A DNA stretch of 64,000 nucleotides. Source: Bacteriovorax sp. MedPE-SWde. Lineage in GTDB: Bacteria > Bdellovibrionota > Bacteriovoracia > Bacteriovoracales > Bacteriovoracaceae. The stretch lies in NCBI GenBank assembly GCA_001874305.1, contig MPCU01000005.1, positions 1 through 64,000 on the forward strand, read 5' to 3'. Position 1 is the stretch's first letter; each line of letters starts with the position of its first letter. The notes below the pieces were generated by a model. That model was given only the letters and a program-made list of their open reading frames with translations, did no database searches and was not told the origin of the DNA. This document shows positions 51,694 to 59,876 of this stretch, piece by piece. A program made the translations under genes and the position numbers.

Positions 51694-51882
51694 ATGGATT
51701 ATTTTTTAGAGATAACCTCTCGATGTATTGGTTGTGATAATTGTAGACTTATATGCCCCGAAAATTCTATTTTTAAGAATAAAGACGAATATATAATTGA
51801 GACATGGAGTTGTACATTATGTAATGCTTGTACATTGGTTTGTCCTGTTGAATGTATAAAAGAGACTCCTAAGGAAGGCTAG
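51694..51882 (+). CDS. Small 2[4Fe-4S] ferredoxin
   Basis: These 62 residues carry two cluster motifs: C11, C14, C17, C21 and C40, C43, C46, C50, in CIGCDNCRLICPEN and CTLCNACTLVCPVE. This is the normal size for a clostridial-type ferredoxin, a soluble electron carrier. It is the only plus-strand gene in this stretch, with 17 bases separating it from the divergent PilZ gene. The last 14 bases overlap the end of convergent murU. The ATG lacks a clear Shine-Dalgarno. Confidence 0.85.
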   Translation: MDYFLEITSRCIGCDNCRLICPENSIFKNKDEYIIETWSCTLCNACTLVCPVECIKETPKEG

Positions 51883-52729
51883 TCAACTCTTTATAGGAAA
51901 TACTGTAACTGCTTTCTTTTTTAGAAAGAATCAACTCACCTGAGCACATTTCAATTATATTAGGCACAGCTTTTAGATCAATTATATTTTTGGGAATTGC
52001 TTTTGCAGACACAAGAAACTTATACATCTCATTCTCTTTGTCTTCTAATAGCTTAAAAATATTTTCAAGATATTTTTCCTTTGTTCCAAAGTCCCAATAC
52101 TCTCGATTTGTAGGAGTCGTTAGCCTCACCTTTTCTTTCTTGTAATCACAAACACTTTTAAAAAAGCTACTTTCTCCTGATACATATTCAATATTATCAA
52201 TATTGATAAGACCAACACCTGAGTATGTAATATAGCTAGATTCTCCGCTAGGCTTTTTAATGTCATTAAGATAATTATTAACTAAGCATGTTTCATTATA
52301 TTTTTCTGTTTTATCAACTTCGATACCGATTAAATGTGAGTTAACTCCGTCTCTAAGCATCATTCTGTATGCGGCGTTTATAAATTCTTTTTCTACAAAG
52401 TAGAATTGATCAGAGTTTATTATTAAAATAATTCCGATATCTTCCTTTATTGTATTTTTAAGATTATGGATACAACCACCGCTTCCCAAAAGTAGTTCTT
52501 CCTCAAGAATAATAACATCTTTGTCTCGTGCCCAATCGTTGATTTTATCTTTATGATGATGTGTATTTATATATATCTTTTCCACACCCAGATTTTTTGC
52601 ATATTCTACTTGAAGATCTAATAGGTTTTTATCAAATATTGGCCATAGTGGTTTTGGAAGCTTCTTACCAATTTCTCCCATTCTTGTGCCTAATCCAGCA
52701 GCAGTAATTAAACAACTTTTAATATTCAT
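51869..52729 (-). CDS. murU: MurNAc-1-phosphate uridylyltransferase-like nucleotidyltransferase
   Basis: The ATG at 52729 lies inside the end of amgK and gives 286 residues starting MNIKSCLITAAGLGTRMGEI, the sugar-phosphate nucleotidyltransferase signature; the longer frame from 52849 only reads through amgK. KLPKPLWPI and LEEELLLGSGGCIHN also match. MurU attaches UMP to MurNAc-1-phosphate made by AmgK, returning it to UDP-MurNAc and bypassing de novo synthesis. The pairing with amgK carries the name; alone it could be a GlmU- or mannose-1-phosphate-type enzyme. Confidence 0.8.
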   Translation of the reverse strand: MNIKSCLITAAGLGTRMGEIGKKLPKPLWPIFDKNLLDLQVEYAKNLGVEKIYINTHHHKDKINDWARDKDVIILEEELLLGSGGCIHNLKNTIKEDIGIILIINSDQFYFVEKEFINAAYRMMLRDGVNSHLIGIEVDKTEKYNETCLVNNYLNDIKKPSGESSYITYSGVGLINIDNIEYVSGESSFFKSVCDYKKEKVRLTTPTNREYWDFGTKEKYLENIFKLLEDKENEMYKFLVSAKAIPKNIIDLKAVPNIIEMCSGELILSKKESSYSISYKELTSLP

Positions 52730-53690
52730 AATACGCTCTATTAAGTAGTGATCTAAATTTTTCAAGCACTGGTAACTCTTCCAATTTTTCCCTAAGGTTT
52801 TCAAAAGCAAAGGCAATATATCTTTCATATTCTGGTTTATTTTTATCATATTTTAAATATGTAAAACTTCCAATGGCCTTAAAAATCCTTTGTGTTGCAA
52901 CTGTATTATATTCCAATTCCAATTCTTCCCTATTTCTATAAAATGATGACTTCGATAGATAATAACCTTTAAGAATATTTTTATCAGATTCATTTAATTT
53001 AAAATAACAGTCATCAAGTAAAGAACATAAATCATAAGACGCCGGACCTACTCTCGCGTCTTGAAAGTCTATGTGATACACTTCTTTTGAACGTATCATT
53101 AAGTTTCTACCGTGAAAGTCTCTATGGCATACGACTTTATTCTTCATTTTAAAATAATCAATAAGGTAATCTTTCGTTTCTTTTAATGTCTTTAGATCTT
53201 CGTTTGTTAGTTTGTATTTCAGATATTTTATAATGAAATTTTCTACTGCAAGGTCGAATTCAAACGATATTTTCTCATAATCAAATGAGCGATCTCCTAC
53301 TATAGACAAGCAACTTTTATCTATGGTTTGGTATTCAATAATCCCATCAATTGCCTTTTTATATATTTTAATTCTTTCTTCTTTACTTTGTTTACCAGAA
53401 TATGAATTTAAGCTTTCAGATCCTAGATCTTCTTGTACTACAATTGATTCTTCAAGATTATAATAGACAAGTGCTGGTCTCTTAATTTTTTCACTAAGTA
53501 TAGAATTCATTTTAATAAAGTCTGTACTTTGTTGTCCGTTTGGTGATTCTGTACATACAATGAAAGATTCCCCCTCATTAGTTATTGCTTTGTAATAACA
53601 TCTTGCAGAGGCATCGCCACTCATTAGATCTATGCGTTCAATTGTTGAACCAACTTTATCTTGAATAATTTCTTTCACTCTTTCTTTCAT
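52719..53690 (-). CDS. amgK: N-acetylmuramate/GlcNAc 1-kinase AmgK
   Basis: AmgK phosphorylates MurNAc and GlcNAc at the anomeric carbon. The 323-residue APH-fold kinase contains MSGDASARCYYKAIT, then VVQEDLGSESL, and the catalytic VCHRDFHGRNLMIR followed by HIDFQDARVGPASYDLCSLL. Asp in HRDFH and DFQD are the catalytic and metal residues. It overlaps the upstream pseudo-M48 lipoprotein as ATGA and the downstream murU by 11 bases. This two-gene salvage unit is known from Pseudomonas and relatives. Confidence 0.88.
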   Translation of the reverse strand: MKERVKEIIQDKVGSTIERIDLMSGDASARCYYKAITNEGESFIVCTESPNGQQSTDFIKMNSILSEKIKRPALVYYNLEESIVVQEDLGSESLNSYSGKQSKEERIKIYKKAIDGIIEYQTIDKSCLSIVGDRSFDYEKISFEFDLAVENFIIKYLKYKLTNEDLKTLKETKDYLIDYFKMKNKVVCHRDFHGRNLMIRSKEVYHIDFQDARVGPASYDLCSLLDDCYFKLNESDKNILKGYYLSKSSFYRNREELELEYNTVATQRIFKAIGSFTYLKYDKNKPEYERYIAFAFENLREKLEELPVLEKFRSLLNRAYYEY

Positions 53691-54454
53691 CTTATTCCTT
53701 CAACGGATTTTCTGAAGAGGTAAAAGTCTCTACTCGAATTTTTCTCATAAGAGATATCTTCACTTGAGTCCTGTTTTACCATATAGTTTTTTATATAATA
53801 CTCTTCTTTAGAAATTAAACTTGGACTCTCATATTGTAGAGAAAACTCTATTGAATTTCTGTTTTCCATTTGTAACCACAAGAGTTTAGCTTCAGGGTCA
53901 AAGCCACTTCTCTTCATAACTTCAAAAGTTAAATTATTCAGTCGTGCTTTTGTTTTTAAATCTAGCCTTGATAAGGCAAGCATTCTTTTGAGAGTTACAT
54001 TTTTGAATGGTACAAATACCTTTTTTGCAAAAATACCTAATTCGCTTCTCAAAAGTTCTGTAGTAAAAATTGAAATAAAAAGGTCTTCATTTTTTATATA
54101 TTTTTTTATTAGACCTCTTGAAAAGAAATATCTTCCATTTGGTACTGAAAAATAAAAAGGTCGTAGGTCATTTACAATATATATTTCAGGCTTTTCTTTT
54201 CCTGTAAGTATATTTTCATTATTAAGTACAATTCTTTTTTGTATCTTAGAAAAATATGCTTGTGATCTTTTCGATGCTTTCTTTACCACCTTTTTATTAT
54301 TTTCAAGATATAGAGATGATATTCTATAAAGATGTTTCATATAGTCTTGAGACGTATACTCTTTCTCAATACCAGTTGGATATCTTTCTTCATTATTTTG
54401 AAGAATAGAGCAGCTACTCAGAGCTATTGCTAGCGTGATAATTATAAGTTTCAT
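53687..54454 (-). CDS. Lipoprotein resembling an M48 peptidase without the zinc histidines
   Basis: The 255 residues start with the lipoprotein signal MKLIIITLAIALSSC. Residues 88-140 match the M48 (BepA/Oma1-like) pattern: KPEIYIVNDLRPFYFSVPNG, then RYFFSRGLIKKYIKNEDLF, where active enzymes continue into HELxH. Here the site reads T132-E-L-L-R136, so both histidines are missing. Later RSGFDPEAKLLWLQM resembles the third conserved block. The family link is by pattern. It is likely a non-enzymatic periplasmic partner, translationally coupled to amgK. Confidence 0.62.
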   Translation of the reverse strand: MKLIIITLAIALSSCSILQNNEERYPTGIEKEYTSQDYMKHLYRISSLYLENNKKVVKKASKRSQAYFSKIQKRIVLNNENILTGKEKPEIYIVNDLRPFYFSVPNGRYFFSRGLIKKYIKNEDLFISIFTTELLRSELGIFAKKVFVPFKNVTLKRMLALSRLDLKTKARLNNLTFEVMKRSGFDPEAKLLWLQMENRNSIEFSLQYESPSLISKEEYYIKNYMVKQDSSEDISYEKNSSRDFYLFRKSVEGIR

Positions 54455-54471
54455 TTTGGTAGTATATAAGA

Positions 54472-54499
54472 AAAAAACCCCTCAAAGAAGAGGGGTTTG
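54472..54499 (-). terminator. Rho-independent terminator after the LysM lipoprotein gene
   Basis: On the minus strand acccctc (54497-54491) and gaggggt (54484-54478) form a seven-base stem followed by seven T's. It separates the LysM gene from the amgK operon. Confidence 0.9.
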
Positions 54500-54506
54500 T
54501 GATATT

Positions 54507-55118
54507 TTACATTTTATCTGATGCTATTTCTCTTTCTTCTGGACTATAGTAAAGGGTAAATCCAGCAAAAATCAGGTTAGGGTCTCTAATCATCTCTTTG
54601 TTGTTTTCCCAAATTCTTTTCCATTTTGTACCAGTACCATATTTTTCATTTGATATCGTACCCAATGTTTCACCATTTTTAATAAGGTGAGGTAGTCCAT
54701 TTGGAGCCCAGTTAAACTCACTCGGAGAATACTTAAGCTTGTCACCAGCTCTAACACCTCTTTGTGCAAGTTCTTCGTTAGAAGCTTTTAAGTCTTTCCA
54801 TTTTCTATAGTCACCGTAAAGTTTAAATGCAATCCACATTAGTGTTTCACCCTTTTGAACTTCATATTCTTCCGATCCGGCTATTTCTACAGGCTGAGAT
54901 TTAGGAGTTTCCTCCATTGAGTCTACAACATCTGTACTTTCTTCAGTCATTTCTTCTTTTTCATCTGCATCTACAACAAAGTCAGAGTCATCAATATTTA
55001 ATTCCTCATTTGCTACATCTGTTTTTACTTCTTCTTCTTTTCTAACTTTCTTGTTAGAACAAGAAGTCATCCCTATTCCTAACCCTAGGATTAGTATTAG
55101 ACTAATTGCTTTCTTCAT
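54507..55118 (-). CDS. LysM-domain lipoprotein
   Basis: The ATG at 55118 has GGGAGG five bases upstream; the in-frame ATG three bases earlier is too close to that site. The signal MKKAISLILILGLGIGMTSC is followed by a long acidic linker (about 20-75). Two LysM-type modules follow: YEVQKGETLMWIAFKLYGDY (about 83-130) and HLIKNGETLGTISNEKYGTG (about 143-195). LysM binds peptidoglycan glycan chains. The protein probably tethers the outer membrane to the wall. It is a single-gene unit. Confidence 0.85.
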   Translation of the reverse strand: MKKAISLILILGLGIGMTSCSNKKVRKEEEVKTDVANEELNIDDSDFVVDADEKEEMTEESTDVVDSMEETPKSQPVEIAGSEEYEVQKGETLMWIAFKLYGDYRKWKDLKASNEELAQRGVRAGDKLKYSPSEFNWAPNGLPHLIKNGETLGTISNEKYGTGTKWKRIWENNKEMIRDPNLIFAGFTLYYSPEEREIASDKM

Positions 55119-55226
55119 CATTCCTCCCTGCCTGGTTTGTTCTTTTGTCATATCGGAACTAAAAATTAAATCATTAGTTTTGTCTCTATAGACTTAAATT
55201 AACTTCTAGTGGTACAATTTTTATGT

Positions 55227-56183
55227 ATGAAATTGTATATAATGACCTTTATCCTATTGTTTTGCTCAACTACTTTCGCACAGTCTGCGATTGATGATCT
55301 CTCAGATGATACTTCTTTTTCTATGCCAACATATGACCTAGTAACGGAAGAGATAGTAAATATGTCTCTGACTAAGAGGATTTACCTTCTTACCAATAAA
55401 TCTGAAAGTTATGCCAGAGGTGACTTTTTAACTATATTGCTAGATCAAAAACCTATCGCGAGAGGTCTTGTTGCCAAGATTTCAGGACAACTTTCAGCTG
55501 TTAAAATAACTAAAATATATTCTATGGAACTTTATAAGGTTCTTTCTAAAAGAATGAAAGTTCAAGTTATCAGAGGGGATGATAGCTTCTATCGCAAAAC
55601 CAAAGAAAACCTTGATGACGAATCAAAAATCGCAAGTGAAGATGATCTTTACGATGAAACAACTATACTTGATGAAGACCTTCAATCTGATAGTGATAAC
55701 AGAAAAGATGTTATTAAAAACGATAATGTCGTTTCTGTTGGAGTTGGATATGTTGAAGGGTTTGATGAGAGTGGTAATGAAGCCAAGAACCAACAGTTTA
55801 ACGCTACTTGGGCCTACCAAATGGATAGTAATATCTGGATTGAAGGTTTATTCGGTCAACATTTGATAAAAGATTATCCAGCTACTGGGCTTGATACTGC
55901 AGTTAAGAATTATTCAATTCGAGCAAAATATGCGCTAAAAGGACCGCTCTATACAATATTTATGCCCTATATAGGTTTTCAGATAATTGATGCAACAAGC
56001 CCTGGGGCAGGATCTGAGACAACTTCTACGCAAGCTCAGGCTGAAGAACAATTAGTTGAAAATGTAAAAGAAAGAGGTGTTATTCTAGGTGTTACTGCGC
56101 TAAAAAGGCTTGTTCCTGGTTGGTTTATAAGACTCGAAGCAGGTACTGATATGTTAGCTCTAGGACTGGCCCTTGAATTTTAA
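55227..56183 (+). CDS. Exported protein, probable outer-membrane beta-barrel
   Basis: The ATG at 55227 gives 318 residues beginning MKLYIMTFILLFCSTTFAQS, a clear signal peptide; a GTG at 55209 in frame adds six residues. The first half (about 40-130) looks like a soluble domain, then an acidic linker (EDDLYDETTILDEDLQSDSD), then a barrel-like C-terminus with alternating strands ending LGLALEF, a typical final-strand signal. I do not recognise a named family. A small lipoprotein gene overlaps its end. Confidence 0.65.
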   Translation: MKLYIMTFILLFCSTTFAQSAIDDLSDDTSFSMPTYDLVTEEIVNMSLTKRIYLLTNKSESYARGDFLTILLDQKPIARGLVAKISGQLSAVKITKIYSMELYKVLSKRMKVQVIRGDDSFYRKTKENLDDESKIASEDDLYDETTILDEDLQSDSDNRKDVIKNDNVVSVGVGYVEGFDESGNEAKNQQFNATWAYQMDSNIWIEGLFGQHLIKDYPATGLDTAVKNYSIRAKYALKGPLYTIFMPYIGFQIIDATSPGAGSETTSTQAQAEEQLVENVKERGVILGVTALKRLVPGWFIRLEAGTDMLALGLALEF

Positions 56184-56370
56184 AACTATTTGTATTTTAT
56201 TTTTGTGTATTGGTTGCGGAGTAAAAGCTCCACCTCAGTCAGACAGTGTTAACGACGTTCCTTCAATAGTTGATATGTATAAGAAGTCCATGATTTCTGA
56301 TATTTCAGATGAAAGTGCCATTGATTCTGAAAATATAAATAAAAAGAAAAAAGATACAGAGAATAAGTAA
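56173..56370 (+). CDS. Small lipoprotein (65 aa), LptM-like N-terminus
   Basis: The TTG start at 56173 has TAGGA seven bases upstream and lies inside the end of the previous gene. The N-terminus reads NFKTICILFLCIGCGVKAPP: a signal followed by CGVKAPP, similar to the CGxKxP start of small LptM/YifL-type lipoproteins. The rest is polar and Lys-rich (KKKKDTENK). Its stop overlaps the folK start as TAATG. Similarity to LptM is suggestive only. Confidence 0.6.
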   Translation: MNFKTICILFLCIGCGVKAPPQSDSVNDVPSIVDMYKKSMISDISDESAIDSENINKKKKDTENK

Positions 56371-56837
56371 TGAGTCTTATCATTGCTCTTGGCTCCAACA
56401 TTGGAGACTCACGCTCCAATCTTACAAACGCCATTAAATTATTATCCAATGCATTTAACTCACCTGTTGCATCTAGCTCAGTATATACATCTAGCGCTGT
56501 AGGAGTCACTGATCAGCCCGATTTTTTCAATATGGTTATCGAGTTCAAACGGCCAGAACTCGACGTTGAAGAAATTCTTCAAATTTGCCTAAAAATAGAA
56601 TTAGAAATGGGACGTATTAGACTAAAGAGATGGGGACCTCGCCTCATTGATATTGATGTTCTTTATTATGGGCTTGAAACATATAGATCAGAAAGCTTAG
56701 AAATTCCACATCCCCGTATAATGGAAAGGAGTTTTGTTGTTAAACCATTACAAGAACTTCCCTATTATAAAGTTTTAAGCCAACATTTTGAATTTCCAAC
56801 ACAGTTCGAAATTGACGCAACTATAACCGACAAATAA
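56370..56837 (+). CDS. folK: 6-hydroxymethyl-7,8-dihydropterin pyrophosphokinase
   Basis: This 155-residue enzyme of folate synthesis transfers pyrophosphate from ATP to hydroxymethyl-dihydropterin. Motifs are SLIIALGSNIGDSRSNLTNA, the pterin-binding DQPDFFNMVIEF, and MGRIRLKRWGPRLIDIDVLY with the metal-binding aspartates. PHPRIMERSFVV also matches. It overlaps the preceding lipoprotein gene. folP is not adjacent. Confidence 0.95.
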   Translation: MSLIIALGSNIGDSRSNLTNAIKLLSNAFNSPVASSSVYTSSAVGVTDQPDFFNMVIEFKRPELDVEEILQICLKIELEMGRIRLKRWGPRLIDIDVLYYGLETYRSESLEIPHPRIMERSFVVKPLQELPYYKVLSQHFEFPTQFEIDATITDK

Positions 56838-56857
56838 TATCCTGTAGGAATAATTAA

Positions 56858-56901
56858 CTGACTGCAATTCATTTGCGTGTCAGGTGTTTATTAATTATAC
56901 T
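56858..56901 (+). promoter_or_regulatory. Promoter of acd-etfBA with an overlapping inverted repeat
   Basis: TTGCGT (56873-56878) and TATACT (56896-56901) are exactly 17 bases apart, about 38 bases before the acd start. An imperfect palindrome ctgactgcaa / ttgcgtgtcag (56858-56883) covers the -35 and resembles a dimeric repressor site, for example of a fatty-acid regulator. The regulator is not identified. Confidence 0.6.
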
Positions 56902-56938
56902 ATAGCCGCACTTCACTAAATTACAGGATGTATTTCAG

Positions 56939-58084
56939 ATGATTAGTTTTGAACTTTCTACGGAACAGAAAGAGATTCATGAGATGGCAATGAAATTTGC
57001 CAAGAATGAAATGATGCCAAAGGCTATGGAGTATGACGAAAAAGCAGAAATGCCAATGTCTATTCTACAAAAAGCTTGGGAGCTTGGGTTAGTTAATACC
57101 TGTATTCCAGCTGAGTATGGTGGTGCGGGCTTCACAACTCAAGACGCAATGATCATTACTGAAGCATTAGCATATGGTTGTTTAGGTATGAATACGGCTA
57201 TCATGGCCAATGATCTGGCACTGCTACCAATAGTTATAGGTGGAAGTGAAGATCAAAAAAAGAAATTTTTAACTCCGTTTACGGAATCATATAAGATTGC
57301 TGCGTTCTGTTTAACTGAGCCTGGTAATGGTTCTGATGCAGCTGGGATAAAAACAACAATTAAAGAAGATGGTGAGGACTTCATTGTTAATGGAAACAAG
57401 ATGTGGATTACCAATGCAGGATATGCAGACCTTTTTGTTGTATATGGAACCTATGATGCAAGCTTAAAACATAAAGGTATTACGGCTATTGTAATTGATG
57501 GAAAAGCTGCAGGTATTGAGCTTGGAGAAAAAGAAAATAAAATGGGGCATCGTTGTTCTGATACACGAGCAGTAACATTTAATAATGTTCGTGTCCCGAA
57601 AGAGAATATATTAGGTAATGTCGGTGAAGGCTGGAAAATTGCGATGAAGACTCTTAATCACTCGAGACCGATGGTCGCTTCGAGTGCTGTAGGAGGGGCC
57701 CAATGTGCAATGGATCATGCTGTAAAATACGCCGGAGAAAGAATACAATTTGGTGTGCCTCTTGCGAAGCATCAAGCAATTCAAATGATGATTGCCGACA
57801 TGGGAATCGAAATTGAAGCGGCGAGACTTCTAGTTCAAAAGGCGGCGTGGTATCTTGATCAAGACAAACCTAATCCAGAAGTATCATCATATTCAAAAGC
57901 TAAAGCAGCTGATATGTTTATGGATGTTGCATCTGATGCCGTTCAGATTTTTGGCGGATATGGATATAGTAAAGAGTACCCAGTAGAGAAAATTATGAGA
58001 GATGCAAAACTCATACAAATCTATGAAGGTACTTCACAAATACAACGTTTAGTTATAGCTAAAGAAATTTTTTCAAGGAGTTAA
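56939..58084 (+). CDS. Acyl-CoA dehydrogenase
   Basis: This 381-residue flavoprotein oxidises acyl-CoA to enoyl-CoA. It has the FAD/substrate motif AAFCLTEPGNGSDAAG, NGNKMWITNAGYADLF, and the catalytic base E363 in IQIYEGTSQIQRLVIA. The chain-length specificity is not readable by eye; overall it is like short- or medium-chain enzymes. It heads an operon with etfB and etfA, which carry its electrons to the respiratory chain. Confidence 0.95.
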   Translation: MISFELSTEQKEIHEMAMKFAKNEMMPKAMEYDEKAEMPMSILQKAWELGLVNTCIPAEYGGAGFTTQDAMIITEALAYGCLGMNTAIMANDLALLPIVIGGSEDQKKKFLTPFTESYKIAAFCLTEPGNGSDAAGIKTTIKEDGEDFIVNGNKMWITNAGYADLFVVYGTYDASLKHKGITAIVIDGKAAGIELGEKENKMGHRCSDTRAVTFNNVRVPKENILGNVGEGWKIAMKTLNHSRPMVASSAVGGAQCAMDHAVKYAGERIQFGVPLAKHQAIQMMIADMGIEIEAARLLVQKAAWYLDQDKPNPEVSSYSKAKAADMFMDVASDAVQIFGGYGYSKEYPVEKIMRDAKLIQIYEGTSQIQRLVIAKEIFSRS

Positions 58085-58086
58085 CA

Positions 58087-58875
58087 TTGAACATCTTTGT
58101 ATGTATTAAGCAAGTTCCTGACACGGAAACTAAAATTACACCAAACGGTGATGGTTCTTACATTGAAACAAGTTCTATCAAGTGGATTATGAATCCATAT
58201 GATGAATTTGCAGTAGAGCAAGCACTATTAACAAAAGCAGCTAACAGTGGTTCTACTGTAACAGTTGTAAGAGTTGGTGGAGTAAAAGACACTGAAGCAC
58301 TAAGAACGGCCCTAGCAATGGGTGCTGATGATGCAATCCTAGTTGAGTCTGGAGATAATCTTGATTCATACATGACTGCAAAAGCTCTTAAAGGTGCTAT
58401 TGAAAAATCAGGAAATACTCCTGACGTTATTTATACTGGTAAACAAGCCATTGATGATGACTGTTTACAAGTTCCACAACTTCTAGCCCAGATGCTAGGA
58501 CTTCCATCTGTATCAGTAGTAGTTGAATGCTCTGAGGAAGGTGGTAAGTTTACTCTTAAAAGAGAAGTTGAAGGTGGAGCTCTTGAGGTTTATGACGTAA
58601 GTTCACCGGCAGTTATCGCATGTAATAAAGGACTTAACACTCCTAGATATGCTTCTCTACCAGGTATCATGAAAGCAAAGAGAAAGCCTCTTGCTCAACA
58701 CTCTCTTTCTGATGTTGGTGTTGCTGATTCTGATGCAAGAGTTAAGTACTCTAACTTCCAACTTCCACCAGAGAAACCAGCTGGAAAGTCTTTTGACGCT
58801 ATGGACGAAGGAAATCAAGCTTCTGTTGTTTCAGAAGTTGTTAAGCTTCTAAGAGAAGAAGCTAAGGTTATCTAG
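58087..58875 (+). CDS. etfB: Electron transfer flavoprotein beta subunit
   Basis: The start is TTG at 58087 with AAGGAG six bases upstream. The 262-residue protein has MNIFVCIKQVPDTETKI, WIMNPYDEFAVEQAL, and TPDVIYTGKQAIDDDC-like segments. EtfB binds AMP and forms a dimer with EtfA that takes electrons from acyl-CoA dehydrogenases. It lies two bases after acd, with etfA 13 bases later. Confidence 0.96.
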   Translation: MNIFVCIKQVPDTETKITPNGDGSYIETSSIKWIMNPYDEFAVEQALLTKAANSGSTVTVVRVGGVKDTEALRTALAMGADDAILVESGDNLDSYMTAKALKGAIEKSGNTPDVIYTGKQAIDDDCLQVPQLLAQMLGLPSVSVVVECSEEGGKFTLKREVEGGALEVYDVSSPAVIACNKGLNTPRYASLPGIMKAKRKPLAQHSLSDVGVADSDARVKYSNFQLPPEKPAGKSFDAMDEGNQASVVSEVVKLLREEAKVI

Positions 58876-58888
58876 TAAGGAGAAAAAA

Positions 58889-59842
58889 ATGGCAAATGTT
58901 TTAGTATTCGCGGAAGCGAATGGAGATACAGTAAAGTCTGTTACTTTTGAAATCCTGGGAAAGCTATCTGGTCATTCAGTTGATGTAGCAATCGTAGGAG
59001 ATATGGGAAGTAACGCTGTTGCAGATTTAGCAAAATTTGGAGCAGCAAATGTTCATAATTTAAAAGGTGCTGACTTAGATAAGTATTCACCAGAAGGTTA
59101 TGGAAACGCACTTAAAGAATTCATTGGTTCAAACTATGATTATGTTTTTGCAGGAGCAACATCACTTGCAAAAGACTTAATGCCTAGAGTAGCAGGTATG
59201 TTTGATGCTGGTATGGCTTCTGAAGTTACAAACTTCAACTTTGATGGTGATAACTTTGCGGGTACGAGACCTCTTTTTGCAGGTAAAGTTTTAGCAAAAG
59301 TTGAATTATCTGGTCCTAAGCCACACTTTGTAACAGTTAGACCAAACGCACTTGGTCTTCCAGAGAACCCAACAGCTGGAGCTGGTACTTCTAACGAAGT
59401 TGCTGCAAATGCTGGTGAAATCAAAGCGGCGATTAGAGAAATCATTAAAGGTGCTTCAGAGAAGCTTGACCTAACAGAAGCTAACATAATTGTTTCCGGT
59501 GGTAGAGCAATGAAGAGTGCTGAGAATTTTAAAGTTCTTGAAGAACTTGCAGAAGTTCTAGGTGCAACAGTTGGTGCATCAAGAGCAGCAGTTGACTCTG
59601 GTTATGCAGCACACTCAATGCAGGTTGGGCAGACAGGAAAAACAGTCTCTCCTTCTCTATATATTGCTTGTGGTATCTCAGGAGCTATTCAGCACCTTGC
59701 AGGTATGAGAACATCTAAAGTTATTGTTGCTATCAACACTGACCCTGATGCTCCAATCTTTACAAAAGCTGATTACGGTATTGTTGGTGACCTGTTTACA
59801 GTTGTACCATTACTAAAAGAAGAATTTTCAAAGATTTTATAA
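58889..59842 (+). CDS. etfA: Electron transfer flavoprotein alpha subunit
   Basis: This 317-residue FAD-binding subunit has the diagnostic C-terminal motifs IIVSGGRAMKSAENFKVLEE, then GASRAAVDSGYAAHSMQVGQ, TGKTVSPSLYIACGISGAIQ, and the end IVGDLFTVVPLL. AAGGAG lies before the ATG. Electrons pass to the membrane ETF-quinone oxidoreductase, whose gene is not here. A bidirectional terminator follows. Confidence 0.96.
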   Translation: MANVLVFAEANGDTVKSVTFEILGKLSGHSVDVAIVGDMGSNAVADLAKFGAANVHNLKGADLDKYSPEGYGNALKEFIGSNYDYVFAGATSLAKDLMPRVAGMFDAGMASEVTNFNFDGDNFAGTRPLFAGKVLAKVELSGPKPHFVTVRPNALGLPENPTAGAGTSNEVAANAGEIKAAIREIIKGASEKLDLTEANIIVSGGRAMKSAENFKVLEELAEVLGATVGASRAAVDSGYAAHSMQVGQTGKTVSPSLYIACGISGAIQHLAGMRTSKVIVAINTDPDAPIFTKADYGIVGDLFTVVPLLKEEFSKIL

Positions 59843-59844
59843 TT

Positions 59845-59876
59845 TTAAGGGCCTCACTTGAGGCCCTTTATTTTGC
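59845..59876. terminator. Bidirectional terminator between etfA and the PilZ gene
   Basis: aagggcctca (59847-59856) pairs with tgaggccctt (59859-59868). T-rich tracts lie on both sides, so it can end the etf transcript (+) and overlaps the end of the convergent PilZ gene (-). Confidence 0.85.

Noticed and set aside
51694-51882. Ferredoxin as a subunit of a larger oxidoreductase operon
   Set aside because: No same-strand gene adjoins it; both neighbours are on the opposite strand.
52730-52849. Upstream extension of murU into amgK
   Set aside because: The added 40 residues are the amgK C-terminal codons read in another frame; nucleotidyltransferases start at MNIKSCLITAAG.
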